DNA of 64,000 bases from VXNE01 sp965206615 (GCA_965206615.1 CBDBKI010000005.1:2480001-2544000); one strand, 5' to 3'. Positions 51,779 to 61,296 are shown, counted from the first letter of the stretch. Program-made: numbers and translations. The notes: generated from the letters alone by a model not told the origin.

Positions 51779-53057
51779 CGCTGCGCCTCCTCTGCCCGCT
51801 CGCCGCATCCAGGGCGGCGGCCAGCCGCGGTCCGCTCTCGAACCGGTGCAACTGGCGCCGCGGCACGAGCCAGTTGGCGCCCAGGAACGCGTACTCCCGG
51901 CCGTCCCGCCGCAGGCACTCCTTGCGTGCCTCGTTGAGCACGCGCGCGGCCGCGGTCTCGCCCCAGAACCAGTTCTCCAGGCTGACCGGGTCCGTGTTCC
52001 CGCCTGGCCGCGCCGTCATGGATTCGTTGTAGTACGCCTTGAGATCCTCGGTGGCCATCTTGAGCGCCATGGCGGGCGAGACCTCGGGCAGCGGGTTGTC
52101 CGGCTCGTCGCCCCGGGCGAAGGCGGCGATGAACTCCGCCACCGCGTCCGGGGCCAGGCCGATGGTGTTCGCGGTGGTGCGTAGCCGCTGCCGGACGGCT
52201 TCGCCGTACCAGTTGCGCAGCCCTTCCACCTCGGCCAGAAACGCGTCGGGAAGCGCGCGTTTGACATCCAGCTTCGAAGCGCTGGCGGCGAAGCTGACCG
52301 GGCACGCCAGCGGTGCTTGCGGCTGCATGCCAGCGGGTTCGTCGTCGGGAAAGTCCTCCAGCACGGGTACGTCCGGGCGCTCGAGCAGCTCGAGGGCGGT
52401 CCGCACCACGCGCGTCTGGAACGCCGGGTTGCCGTGCGCACCGATTGGACGCCCGAGTTCGAACGGCACCCACAGGGCGCGGGGCGGCCGGATGCGCTCG
52501 GTGTGGACCCGTATCAGGCTGATCTGCGTAGTGGCTACGCCGGCCTGCTCCAGAAAGTGACCCAGCGCGCCGACGGCACGCGTGCAGGCGGGTCAGACCG
52601 GGACGAGCAGGGCGGCGTCCACCCCCTCGGCCTGCATGGTCTGCGCCAGGTCCCGGGCGTGGGGCTCGAGGGCCAGGGTGTCGCCGATCGCCCCCATGAA
52701 GGAGTAGTGGTCCTCGGCAAGGCTGCCGACGACTCCCGCTGCGACCAGTTCGCGCAGCCGGTCGAGCGGGAACACGACGTTCCAGTCCTGCTGAAAGCCG
52801 GTGCGGTCGAAATTGGTGGAGACATGGCTCATCACCAGTTCGTCCGGCGGGGTGTCCGCCGGAATGCGCCGGTAATCCAGGGATCCCGGGGAGAAGGGCC
52901 GGTCGTCCCGCCGATGCAGGCCGGCGGTCGAGATCAGTGCGAGGCGACGTTGCGCCAGCGGTGGTCCGGCCACCCGGGGCGTGGTGTCGAACCTGGGACA
53001 CGGCAGTTTCAGGAAGTGTTCCTGCAGCCGTGGCGACATGCGGTCGAGTCGGGCCAT
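51768..53057 (-). CDS. PrdB/GrdB-like selenoprotein (in-frame UGA)
   Basis: From an ATG at 53057 behind AGGAGA the frame runs to a UGA at 52595-52593 and continues in the same frame to 51768. With selenocysteine at codon 155 the protein has 429 residues and the centre reads ALLVPVUPACTRAVGALG, a UxxC motif. Upstream, SHVSTNFDRTGFQQDWNVVF and HYSFMGAIGD match the PrdB/GrdB class of D-proline/glycine reductase selenoproteins. Downstream, FLEQAGVATTQISLI continues the same fold, followed by a less familiar C-terminal part (about 200-429). A reductase or selenol-redox role is inferred; true glycine or proline reductase is unlikely without the partner subunits. Confidence 0.8.
52565..52581 (-). 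promoter_or_regulatory. candidate bacterial SECIS of the PrdB-like gene
   Basis: Eleven bases after the UGA the mRNA forms GCGUGCC-GUC-GGCGCGC, a seven-pair stem with a GUC loop that begins 18 bases after the UGA. The spacing is the same as in the UGSC candidate, and G/U in the loop is what SelB contacts in known bacterial SECIS elements. Confidence 0.55.
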
Positions 53058-53191
53058 CGCTGGGTCTCCTGTGATGGGCTTTCCCTGTCGCGGCGATTCT
53101 ACTGGTCCGTGGTGCCGCCGGCACCGTGGAGCCGGCAATCCGCCCCGGAGTACGATCCCCCGCAAGCAATGGACCTGAGCAGGAGGACACG

Positions 53192-53390
53192 ATGGCCAGA
53201 GCCTTCAGCCGGGGAGCGCGAGGGGCGCGCCCCTCGCAAGAAGACGCCGCAACCTGGGAAGACCGACTCGAGCACGCGTTCGCGACGTTCTCGCGCTTCG
53301 TGCCGGATGCGGAGCCGGCACGGGTGCTCGCCTCCATGGAGCGGCGCATGGGTGCCCTCGGCACGTTCGCGTTCACCGCGGTAGCGCCCC
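53192..53390 (+). pseudogene. truncated gene, possibly carboxymuconolactone decarboxylase-like
   Basis: An ATG at 53192 behind AGGAGG opens a coding-like stretch, LEHAFATFSRFVPDAEP and MERRMGALGTFAFTAV. The latter resembles the N-terminal part of carboxymuconolactone decarboxylase-family proteins. After about residue 66 the sequence turns into low-complexity and REP-like DNA, so the rest of the gene is lost. Divergent from the selenoprotein gene. Confidence 0.35.
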
Positions 53391-53650
53391 ATAGCCGGTC
53401 CGGCACTCGCTCGCGAGCTCGCTACGCGCCGGCGCGCCTCCGGCCCAGCCACGCCGTCCTTTCATGGAAGCTGCACCGGCGGTCACTGCGTTCCCTTGGC
53501 GCGTCTTCCACAAAAGGGGACACCCTTGTGGTGTCCCGTCCGGAATTTCCACGCCGCGGGACGCCCCCGGGGCACCCGTGCGGGAACAAGCCCGCTCGCA
53601 CGGGATCGCCATCGGCCGCGCGATGGCGTTATCTTTCACCCGCCATCGCG
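53391..53650. repeat. repeat-derived intergenic stretch
   Basis: Contains a REP-like hairpin, GGGGACACC-CTTGT-GGTGTCCC (53517-53538), and several decayed inverted segments such as CCCGTGCGGG and CCCGCTCGCACGGG. No gene is seen before the ribosome site of the DUF2235 gene. Confidence 0.5.
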
Positions 53651-53659
53651 GGAGTTCCC

Positions 53660-54808
53660 ATGGCACGAATCGGCAACACCCTGATCTTCAGCTTTGACGG
53701 GACCGGCAACGAACCGGCGGACGCCGAGGGCTTCCGGCAGGACGAGAGCATCAGCAACGTCCTGAAACTGCACCTCTTGCTCGGCGGTGGAATCGACCCA
53801 CAGCCGCCGGAGCCGGCTGCTGAGGGGAGCCGCCAGAGGGCGTTCTACTACAATGGCATCGGCACCCGTCGGGACGGCACGAACGTGCCCCTGCTCGGAC
53901 GCCTCTACTCGGCGGGACGGCGGGTGGTGAACCTCGCCCTCGCACCCACGTTCAGCGACGCCCAGCAGATTCTCGAGGAAGCCGCGGCGGACCTGGCGGA
54001 GGTCTACGCACCGGGCGACCGGATCGTCCTCTTCGGTTTCAGCCGCGGCGCGGCACTCGCGCGGAAGTTCGCGACGCTGCTCCTCGATGCCGACGAGCGG
54101 CGGTCGGTGGACTTCCTCGGCGTGTTCGACACCGTCGCGGCGATGGGAGGCCTCAGGGGCGGCGAAGTCACCATGGAAGCCGGCGGGCTGCATGCGCGGG
54201 TGCGCCGGGCGGTACACGCAGTGGCCATCGACGAGGACCGGGCGGCGTTCGCTCCGACGCTCATACAGATGGACACCGCCGACAGGGAGCGCGTGACGGA
54301 GATCTGGTTCCCGGGCGTCCACAGCGACGTCGGCGGCGGTTACTGGAACGATGGACTCTCCGACGTGGTGCTCGAGTTCATGATCGCCCGTTGCCGGGAA
54401 GCGCTCGGCGATGCACTGATCATCGACGATGGCGGGAGCGCCGACCGGCTTCGCGAGGTGGGCGCGGCGATCGCGGTGGACGACCTGTCCGTCGAGCCGA
54501 GGTTCGATGCGCCGCTGCACGCCGACGGCGGATCCACGCTGTTTCCGCGCGAGACGAGGCACGTGCATGTCCGCGCGGGGGAAGGAGCGGATGGCGGGCT
54601 GCCGGTCCTCCACTACTCCACCAGGCTGCGGGTCGAGCGCGTGGCGGACTACCGGCCGCCTGCCCTGCGCGACCTGCGTTTCAGGCTCTGGCTCGACACG
54701 CGCCGCTCCAGCCCTCCCATCGAGGGGATCAGTGGCTTGCGGCGCTACCGCTTCCCCTGGCGGTGGTCCGTCCGCCGCCGCACCGGACTGTACGGGACGT
54801 CCTTGTGA
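53660..54808 (+). CDS. DUF2235 family alpha/beta hydrolase
   Basis: A 382-residue protein with IFSFDGTGNEP at the N-terminus, the nucleophile elbow GFSRGAALAR (Ser near residue 118), FLGVFDTVAAMG and WFPGVHSDVGGGYW carrying the putative Asp/His. DUF2235 proteins are predicted phospholipase-like hydrolases, some of them type VI effectors (Tle families). No type VI genes are nearby, so a housekeeping or stand-alone role is equally possible. I chose the ATG at 53660 for its GGGAG ribosome site. Confidence 0.8.
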   Translation: MARIGNTLIFSFDGTGNEPADAEGFRQDESISNVLKLHLLLGGGIDPQPPEPAAEGSRQRAFYYNGIGTRRDGTNVPLLGRLYSAGRRVVNLALAPTFSDAQQILEEAAADLAEVYAPGDRIVLFGFSRGAALARKFATLLLDADERRSVDFLGVFDTVAAMGGLRGGEVTMEAGGLHARVRRAVHAVAIDEDRAAFAPTLIQMDTADRERVTEIWFPGVHSDVGGGYWNDGLSDVVLEFMIARCREALGDALIIDDGGSADRLREVGAAIAVDDLSVEPRFDAPLHADGGSTLFPRETRHVHVRAGEGADGGLPVLHYSTRLRVERVADYRPPALRDLRFRLWLDTRRSSPPIEGISGLRRYRFPWRWSVRRRTGLYGTSL

Positions 54809-54867
54809 CCTCCCCTTCCACGACCTGGTGCCAAAGGGCGTCCGCGGCCTGCTGATGCCCGCCACGA

Positions 54868-54902
54868 CACGTCGCGCCCGTTGCGGACGCCGGCGCGACG
54901 TG
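54868..54902. terminator. 11-bp perfect inverted repeat after the DUF2235 gene
   Basis: CACGTCGCGCC (54868-54878) pairs with GGCGCGACGTG (54892-54902) around a 13-base loop. It lies 60 bases after the stop and is followed by GTTTAG, a weak T-tract. Confidence 0.45.
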
Positions 54903-55052
54903 GTTTAGTCGGCGAGGAGTGTTGGGGGGTCCCTGCTTCATGCCGACGCGAATCGCGGCGTTTGCTTCATCGCGGTGGCGGTCGTCATCGCGGTCCACAC
55001 GGTGGTCGAACCGCTCTACCACGTCTCGGGCACGTAAGGCCGGGGAGGCCTC

Positions 55053-56126
55053 ATGACCACATCCACAACCCACCTGCCCGGCAAGCTGGGCAACCCGGAA
55101 CTCACCCTCGCCACCGATCCGCGCCTCGATCCGGCCGTGCTCCCGGCGGTCGCGGGCATGGACGAGGCGCTGGACCAGCCGGCGGCCGTCGGCCCCGAAT
55201 CTTCGTACGAAGAGTTGCTCGCCTACGGGGCCGCCATGGAGGCGGAGGTCGACGTCATCTACGCGGAGACCTTCGGCGCCATGCCCCCGGTGGAGGGGAT
55301 CCGCCGGCGCACCGAGGTGATCGAGGGCGTCGACGGCAACGACATCTCGCTGTTCATTCACGAACCGGCGGACCGCGACGGCGTCCTGCCGGGCATCCTC
55401 CACACCCACGGCGGCGGCATGGTGATGTGCGCGGCGGCCGACCCCCAGTACGTGCGCTGGCGTGACGAACTCGCCGCGACGGGGCTCTGCGTCGTCGGGG
55501 TGGAGTTCCGCAACGGCGCCGGCAAGCTCGGCGACCATCCGTTTCCGGCCGGGCTCAACGACTGCGCCACGGGCACGCGGTGGACGTCCGGGAACCGCGC
55601 CGCGCTCGGCATCTCGCACCTCGTCGTCTCGGGCGACTCCGGCGGCGGCAACCTGTGCCTCGCCGTCGCCCTGAAGGCGAAGGGGGAAGGCTGGATCGAC
55701 GAGATCGCGGGCGTCTATTCCTGCTGCCCGTACATCGCGGGGACGTTCGACCCGGCGCCCCCGGAGCTCGTGTCGTGGCGCGAGAACGGCGGCTACCAGC
55801 TCGAGCCCGCGATGTGCCAGGCGCTCGTCAAGATCTACGACCCCAGTGGCGAGCACGTCCACGATCCGCTCGCCTGGCCGTACCAGGCGCGGGTGGAGGA
55901 TCTCGCGGGGCTTCCGCCGCACACTGTCTCGGTCAACGAGCTCGATCCCCTGCGGGACGAGGGGCTGATCTACGCCCGCCGCCTGATGGCCGCCGGCGTC
56001 CCCACCGCAAGCCGCACGGTCAACGGTACGCACCATGGCGGAGATACCGAGACCCTGGCGCTGTTGCCGCATGTCTATCGGGCGACCGTGCGCGATATCG
56101 CGGGGTTCGCGTCCTCTCTGGGTTAG
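55053..56126 (+). CDS. alpha/beta hydrolase, HSL-like (tandem copy 1)
   Basis: A 357-residue cytoplasmic esterase of the hormone-sensitive-lipase type. HTHGGGMVM provides the HGGG oxyanion hole (about residue 113), VVSGDSGGGNL the nucleophile elbow (Ser near residue 191), ELDPLRDEG the acid, and THHGGDTET the His. GEHVHDPLAWPYQA and SWRENGGYQLE are shared with the neighbour. The start is an ATG at 55053 behind GGGGAGG. Substrate unknown. It is followed after 63 bases by a near-identical copy. Confidence 0.88.
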   Translation: MTTSTTHLPGKLGNPELTLATDPRLDPAVLPAVAGMDEALDQPAAVGPESSYEELLAYGAAMEAEVDVIYAETFGAMPPVEGIRRRTEVIEGVDGNDISLFIHEPADRDGVLPGILHTHGGGMVMCAAADPQYVRWRDELAATGLCVVGVEFRNGAGKLGDHPFPAGLNDCATGTRWTSGNRAALGISHLVVSGDSGGGNLCLAVALKAKGEGWIDEIAGVYSCCPYIAGTFDPAPPELVSWRENGGYQLEPAMCQALVKIYDPSGEHVHDPLAWPYQARVEDLAGLPPHTVSVNELDPLRDEGLIYARRLMAAGVPTASRTVNGTHHGGDTETLALLPHVYRATVRDIAGFASSLG

Positions 56127-56189
56127 GGGACTCTGGGTTGGGGGCGGTCAGCCGCTCCCACGATTCGCAACGCAGACCGAGGAGACCGC

Positions 56190-57263
56190 ATGACCACACC
56201 CACCATCCATCTGCCGGGCAAGCTGGGCAACCCCGAACGCACCCTCGCCACCGATCCCCGCCTCGATCCGGCCGTGCTCCCGGCGGTCGCGGGGATGGAC
56301 GAGGTGCTGGACCAGCCGGCGGCCATCGGCCCCGACTCTTCGTATGAAGAGCTGCTCGCCTACGCGGCCGCCATGGAGGCGGAGATCGACGCCGTCTACG
56401 CGGAGACCTTCGGCGCCGTGCCCCCGGTGGAGGGCGTCCGTCGGCGCACGGAGGTGATCGCGGGCGTCGACGGCAACGACATCCCGCTCTTCATCCACGA
56501 ACCGGCGGACCGCGACGGCGTCCTGCCGGGCATCGTCCACACCCACGGCGGTGGCATGGTGATGTGCGCGGCGGCGGATCCCCTGTTCGTGCATTGGCGT
56601 GACGAACTGGCCGCGACGGGGCTCTGCGTCGTGGGGGTGGAGTTTCGCAACGGCGCCGGGAAGCTCGGCGACCATCCGTTTCCGGCGGGGCTCGACGACT
56701 GCGCCACGGGCACGCGGTGGGCGTACGAGCACCGGGCCGCGCTCGGCATCTCGCACCTCGTCGTCTCCGGCGAGTCCGGCGGCGGCAACCTGTGTCTCGC
56801 CGTCGCGCTCAAGGCGAAGCAGGAAGGCTGGATCGACGAGATCGCGGGCGTCTACTCCTGCTGTCCGTACATCGCGGGGACGTTCGATCCGGCGCCCCCG
56901 GAGCTCGTGTCGTGGCGGGAGAACGGCGGCTACCAGCTCGAGGCCGCGATTTGCCAGGCGCTCGTCAAGATCTACGACCCCAGTGGAGAGCACGTGCACG
57001 ATCCGCTCGCCTGGCCGTACCAGGCGCGGGTGGAGGATCTCGTGGGGCTCCCGCCGCACACCGTCTCGGTGAACGAGCTCGATCCCCTGCGGGACGAGGG
57101 GCTGATCTATGCCCGCCGTTTGATGGCCGCCGGCGTCCCCACCGCGAGCCGCACGGTGAACGGTACGTACCATGGCTCGGATACCGAGAGCCCGGCGCTG
57201 GTGCCGCATGTCTATCGGGCGACGATCCGGGATATCCAGGGGTTCGCGGCGTCGCTCGAGTAG
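56190..57263 (+). CDS. alpha/beta hydrolase, HSL-like (tandem copy 2)
   Basis: 357 residues, the same length as copy 1 and very similar throughout, so the pair arose by tandem duplication. The elbow here reads GESGGGNL, with Glu replacing the Asp before the Ser, and the His region reads TYHGSDTES, with Tyr for His. Both elbow forms occur in the family. The two copies may have begun to diverge in substrate preference. Confidence 0.88.
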   Translation: MTTPTIHLPGKLGNPERTLATDPRLDPAVLPAVAGMDEVLDQPAAIGPDSSYEELLAYAAAMEAEIDAVYAETFGAVPPVEGVRRRTEVIAGVDGNDIPLFIHEPADRDGVLPGIVHTHGGGMVMCAAADPLFVHWRDELAATGLCVVGVEFRNGAGKLGDHPFPAGLDDCATGTRWAYEHRAALGISHLVVSGESGGGNLCLAVALKAKQEGWIDEIAGVYSCCPYIAGTFDPAPPELVSWRENGGYQLEAAICQALVKIYDPSGEHVHDPLAWPYQARVEDLVGLPPHTVSVNELDPLRDEGLIYARRLMAAGVPTASRTVNGTYHGSDTESPALVPHVYRATIRDIQGFAASLE

Positions 57264-57294
57264 GAAACCGGTCGCTGGGTGGGGCCAAACGGAG

Positions 57295-57345
57295 GTCGTT
57301 GCGGTCAGGACACACACCGGGTCGTTGCGGTCAGGACACACACCG
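57295..57345. repeat. 25-bp direct repeat, two copies
   Basis: GTCGTTGCGGTCAGGACACA followed by CACCG occurs at 57295-57319 and again at 57321-57345, one base apart, in the 147-base gap before the GMC oxidoreductase gene. It could be a regulator-binding pair or a relic of slippage. Confidence 0.7.
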
Positions 57346-57410
57346 CGGAGAGATGTACCGCGTACAGAGCGAGTTCCTGCGGGAGCACTTCGGGCCGTAA
57401 CGGCCTGCAC

Positions 57411-59063
57411 ATGAAGCGTTCCCGCTATGACTACATCGTGGTAGGCGCCGGCTCGGCGGGTTGCGTCCTGGCGAACCGGCTGTCAGCGGTTCCCGAACAC
57501 CGGGTGCTGCTCGTGGAGGCTGGCGGACGCGACAACCGCCTCTTCATCCGCATGCCGGCCGCCTTCTCGCAGGCAATGAACCTCCGCCAATGCAACTGGG
57601 GATTCGTGTCGGAACCGGAGCCGGGCCTTGCGGGACGACGCCTCGACTGCCCCCGGGGCAAGGTGCTCGGCGGCTCCTCGTCCATCAACGGCATGGTGTA
57701 CGTGCGCGGACACGGGCGCGACTTCGACGCGTGGGAAGCGCTCGGCGCGGCCGGCTGGAACTACGCCAACTGCCTCCCGTATTTCCGGCGCGCCGAGACC
57801 TGGCAGGGCGGGGCGGACGCGTTTCGCGGCGGCGACGGCCCGCTGCGCACGGGCGGCGGCAACAACGCCAGGCGCAATCCGCTATACGCCGCGTTCGTGG
57901 CAGCAGGACGGGAGGCGGGTTACGCGCGTACGGATGACTGCAACGGCTACCGCCAGGAGGGATTCGGCGCCCTGCCGATGACCGTCGACGGCGGCGTGCG
58001 TGCGTCCACGGCGCGCGCCTACCTCGCGCCCGCCCGCACCCGGCCGAACCTCTCCGTGATCACGGGCGCGACCGCGGAGAGGGTCCTGTGCGATGGCAGC
58101 GTGGCGACCGGCGTCCGCCTGCGCCACGGCGGTCGCGTTGTCGAAGCGCACGCGACGGGAGAGGTCATCCTGGCGGCGGGCGCGATCGGTTCGCCGGCGC
58201 TGCTGCAGCGTTCCGGCATCGGCCCCGCGGACGTGCTGTCGAATGCCGGCGTGCCGCTGCGGCACGAGTTGCCCGGCGTGGGTGAGTATCTGCAGGATCA
58301 CCTCGAAGTCTGTTGCCAGTATCGGTGCCTCGAACCCATCACCCTGAACGGCTGGCTAAACCCGCTGGGCAAGGCCCTGATCGGCCTGCGCTGGTTGCTG
58401 TTCCGGGACGGGCTCGGCAGCACCAACCACTTCGAGGCCGGTGCGTTCCTGCGGTCCGCTCCCGAGCGGGAGTGGCCGGACGTGCAGCTCCATTTCCTGC
58501 CCGCCGCCATGCGCTACGACGGCGCCCAGGCGCTGCGGGGTCATGGCTTCCAGGTGCATCTCGGGCACAATCGGCCGAGCAGCCGCGGCCACGTGCGCAT
58601 CGTGTCGCCCGACGCGGAGGACCCGCCACGGATCCGGTTCAACTACCTCACGCATGCGGACGACGTGCGCGCCTGGCGCGCTTGCGTGCGTCTGCTGCGC
58701 ACGATCGTGGGCCAGCCGGCGCTCGCCCGTTACCGGGGCGAGGAGCTTCAGCCTGGCAGGGACGTCGTGAGTGACGCGGCGATCGATCGGTGGGTCCGCA
58801 GCAGCGTCGAGAGCGCCTACCATCCCGCCGGCGCCTGCAGGATGGGGGACGCCGGCGACGCAGCGGCCGTGGTCGACCCCGCGTGCCGGGTGCGCGGGCT
58901 GCAGCGACTCCGGGTGGTCGACTCTTCCATCTTTCCGGCAGTCACCAACGGCAACCTCAACGCACCGACGATCATGGTCGCGGAACGGGCTGCAGACCTG
59001 ATTCTCGGGAGGCCGTTGCTGCGGGCCGACGAGGGACTGCAGCTGTATCCGCCGGGCGGCTGA
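57411..59063 (+). CDS. GMC-family FAD oxidoreductase (choline dehydrogenase-like)
   Basis: A 550-residue flavoprotein. The FAD motif YIVVGAGSAGCVLANRL is at residues 8-24, and the GMC signatures are CPRGKVLGGSSSINGMVYVRG and GAIGSPALLQRSGIGPADVL. The C-terminal catalytic His-Asn region is ESAYHPAGACRMG with VTNGNLNAPTIMVAERA. These enzymes oxidise alcohols to aldehydes and pass electrons to quinones or oxygen. The ATG at 57411 starts 10 residues before the FAD motif; the open frame upstream is not coding-like. Confidence 0.9.
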   Translation: MKRSRYDYIVVGAGSAGCVLANRLSAVPEHRVLLVEAGGRDNRLFIRMPAAFSQAMNLRQCNWGFVSEPEPGLAGRRLDCPRGKVLGGSSSINGMVYVRGHGRDFDAWEALGAAGWNYANCLPYFRRAETWQGGADAFRGGDGPLRTGGGNNARRNPLYAAFVAAGREAGYARTDDCNGYRQEGFGALPMTVDGGVRASTARAYLAPARTRPNLSVITGATAERVLCDGSVATGVRLRHGGRVVEAHATGEVILAAGAIGSPALLQRSGIGPADVLSNAGVPLRHELPGVGEYLQDHLEVCCQYRCLEPITLNGWLNPLGKALIGLRWLLFRDGLGSTNHFEAGAFLRSAPEREWPDVQLHFLPAAMRYDGAQALRGHGFQVHLGHNRPSSRGHVRIVSPDAEDPPRIRFNYLTHADDVRAWRACVRLLRTIVGQPALARYRGEELQPGRDVVSDAAIDRWVRSSVESAYHPAGACRMGDAGDAAAVVDPACRVRGLQRLRVVDSSIFPAVTNGNLNAPTIMVAERAADLILGRPLLRADEGLQLYPPGG

Positions 59064-59149
59064 CCGGGCGTCTGCTGTCGTCGGACGGGACGGCAGCCTC
59101 CGCCGTCGTCTCCTGCGCGCCCGGCCCCGCTCGGGGCCAATTCGAATCG

Positions 59150-59232
59150 GTCGTAGGGGCGACCCTCGTGGTCGCCCGTCCCCGAGACCATGCATGAACT
59201 CAAAACGGGACGGGACAAGCCCGTCCCCTACA
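59150..59232. repeat. REP pair between convergent genes
   Basis: GTAGGGGCGACC-CTCGT-GGTCGCCC, a linker with GCATGAACTC, then GGGACGGG-ACAAG-CCCGTCCC-CTAC. The last CTA is the stop codon of the MFS gene on the minus strand. Confidence 0.75.
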
Positions 59233-60490
59233 GTTCCGTCCGCGTCCCGGCCCTGGGTCGTTGACACTCGGTGGCCATGCCTGCGAGACGCCGGGCCGCC
59301 ACGGCGCCGACGAGGCCGAATGCCGCCACACCGAGAAAGTAGAGGCTGTAACCGGACTGGCCCGGCAGGCGGTCGGCCAGCGCGCCGCGGATCAGCGGCA
59401 GGTAGATGTCCGGCGCGTACCCGATCAGCGAGATCACGCCGATGGCGAGCCCCTTGACGCGGTCGGGCACGTCGCAGCTCTCGAGGGTGGCCCAGTAGAT
59501 GCCCCGCACCGCGTAGGTGACGAGGCCCACGATCAGCACGATCGGCAGCAGCAGCGCCGTGGCGGCGTCGAGGGGGAGCACGGCGAGGCTCGCCAACGCG
59601 CAGGACCCGAGCACGAGGAGCACGGCCAGCACCCTTTCGCGGTTCAGGATGTCGCCGAGGAACCCCGCGCCGATGGCGCCGATGGGCCGCATCCACAGCT
59701 TGGCGACGGTGATCGTGCCGACGGTCACCGCCGTCAGCCCGAAGTTCTGCTGGAGGTAGGCGGAGAAGGCGTAGGTGGCGAAGAACAACTGGTAGCCGGT
59801 CATGATGCAGACGGCCGCCAGCCAGATCTGGGGCCTGGCGAGGACGACCCGCAAGTCCCGCGCGGTCTCGGCGAGGGATGCGGTGTGGTGGCCGGCGTCG
59901 TCCGCTCGGCTGTCGTCGACCACGAACAGGACGACGGGCGCCAGCGCAAGCATGTTCCCGACGTACAGCCAGATGACCTTGCGCAGCGCGGCGTCGGTCG
60001 GCTCTCCGAGCCCTTCGAGCCAGTACGCGAACGACGCGACTGCGACCGTTGCCAGCAGCGCCTCGACCAGTCCCCGACCCCCGTCGAGGATGCCGAAGAA
60101 ACGGCCTTGCTCATCGCCCCTGGCGAGGACGGCGACTGCCTTGATGTGGGCCGACCAGAAGGTGAGGCCGGTGGCGATCCCCCAGCCCGCGTAGATCAGC
60201 TGCAGTTGTGCGAAGGAGGGTGTGCTGGAGAACCAGACGCCGAGCAGACCGGCGCACAGCAGCGACAGCGACATCAGGTAGCGCGGCGACACCCGGTCCG
60301 CCAGCCAGCCGCTCGGCAGGTACGTGACGACGAAGAGCACGCCGAGCAGGGCGTTGCACTGGCCCAGTTGCGACGCTGTGACGCCGAACGTCTCCAGCAT
60401 GGAGACTTCGAAGTTCTGCCGCAGGTACAGCAACGGGTAGATCGCGCCGGCGGCCACCGTGATGACGGCGAGTTGCCCAATGCGTCGCAC
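59228..60490 (-). CDS. MFS transporter
   Basis: A 420-residue inner-membrane protein with 12 predicted helices and a central loop near residue 195. It starts with a GTG at 60490 and opens IGQLAVITVAAGAIYPLLYL; SGWLADRVSPRYLMSLSLL carries the loop 2-3 motif. It belongs to the broad sugar-phosphate/nitrate-like MFS group; substrate unknown. A redoxin gene lies 79 bases upstream on the same strand. Confidence 0.82.
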   Translation of the reverse strand: MRRIGQLAVITVAAGAIYPLLYLRQNFEVSMLETFGVTASQLGQCNALLGVLFVVTYLPSGWLADRVSPRYLMSLSLLCAGLLGVWFSSTPSFAQLQLIYAGWGIATGLTFWSAHIKAVAVLARGDEQGRFFGILDGGRGLVEALLATVAVASFAYWLEGLGEPTDAALRKVIWLYVGNMLALAPVVLFVVDDSRADDAGHHTASLAETARDLRVVLARPQIWLAAVCIMTGYQLFFATYAFSAYLQQNFGLTAVTVGTITVAKLWMRPIGAIGAGFLGDILNRERVLAVLLVLGSCALASLAVLPLDAATALLLPIVLIVGLVTYAVRGIYWATLESCDVPDRVKGLAIGVISLIGYAPDIYLPLIRGALADRLPGQSGYSLYFLGVAAFGLVGAVAARRLAGMATECQRPRAGTRTEL

Positions 60491-60569
60491 GCTGCCCGCT
60501 AACCCCGCTGCTGCCGGCTCACCCCGCCGCTGGGCTCCAGGGGCCGTGGCCGCCGACGCGGCTCGGGTC

Positions 60570-61061
60570 TCAGGGCGATGCCATACCCCCGGCGCGTTCG
60601 CACACGAGCGACATGATCTCGGCGCCGAGCGTGAGGTCTTCCTCCGCGCCGAAGTGCTGCTTGCGCAGGCGGCCCTCCCGGTCGATGAGGAGCATCGTCG
60701 GAGTGCCCCGCATCGCGTATCGGGTCATCGTCCTCGGCGGACCGCCGTCCGGCGACGGCGCATCGATACCCACGGGGAAGGAGATCCGGTATTCGTGGAG
60801 GAAGGCGGCCAGTGCCTCGCGCGAGCCCTGCGCTGCGTGGTGCTCGAAGACCGTATGCAGACCGATCACGGCCACGTCGTCGGGGCTGAACGTCTGGCGC
60901 ACTCGCTTCGCCTGGGGCACGGCGTGCGAGACGCAGCCCGGGCAGAGCATCTGGAAGGCCTCGACCAGCACGATCCTGCCCCGCAACGATTCAAGCGTGA
61001 TGGGGCGGTCCGTGTTGAGCCAGTCGCTGGCCTGCAGTTCGGGTGCGGTCTCGTGTGTCAT
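60570..61061 (-). CDS. TlpA/peroxiredoxin-like redoxin with CPGC
   Basis: A 163-residue thioredoxin-fold protein. The active site is EAFQMLCPGCVSHAVPQ (about residues 34-50), then VIGLHTVFEHH, and the cis-Pro region RGTPTMLLIDREGRLRKQHFG. There is no signal peptide from the ATG at 61061, so it should be cytoplasmic. It resembles the AhpC/TSA-like redoxins whose first Cys is Sec in some selenoproteomes; here both positions are Cys. Confidence 0.82.
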   Translation of the reverse strand: MTHETAPELQASDWLNTDRPITLESLRGRIVLVEAFQMLCPGCVSHAVPQAKRVRQTFSPDDVAVIGLHTVFEHHAAQGSREALAAFLHEYRISFPVGIDAPSPDGGPPRTMTRYAMRGTPTMLLIDREGRLRKQHFGAEEDLTLGAEIMSLVCERAGGMASP

Positions 61062-61296
61062 CGGCTCCTCCCTGGAGATCGAGTTCTACCTTCTGCAACC
61101 GCCAAAGCGCAAGGATCGGGCCGGCCATGGGGCGCTACTTGGACGGACGTCCTTCCTGTAGGTTGTTTCCGGACTCGGGCTCGCGGAGGGAAACGGGCCG
61201 GCACCTGGGAGATGGTGGGCGAAACCTTTCGGGAACTCATCGTCATCGAGACCCAGACGTATCTCGAGAGCATGCAGGAAATGGGAATCGACCCGT

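Noticed and set aside
57353..57400. 15-codon frame before the GMC oxidoreductase gene
   Set aside because: Could be a leader peptide, but there is no regulatory codon run and only a weak ribosome site.
60570..61061. Third selenoprotein (redoxin)
   Set aside because: The active site reads CPGC with ordinary TGC/TGT codons; no in-frame UGA.
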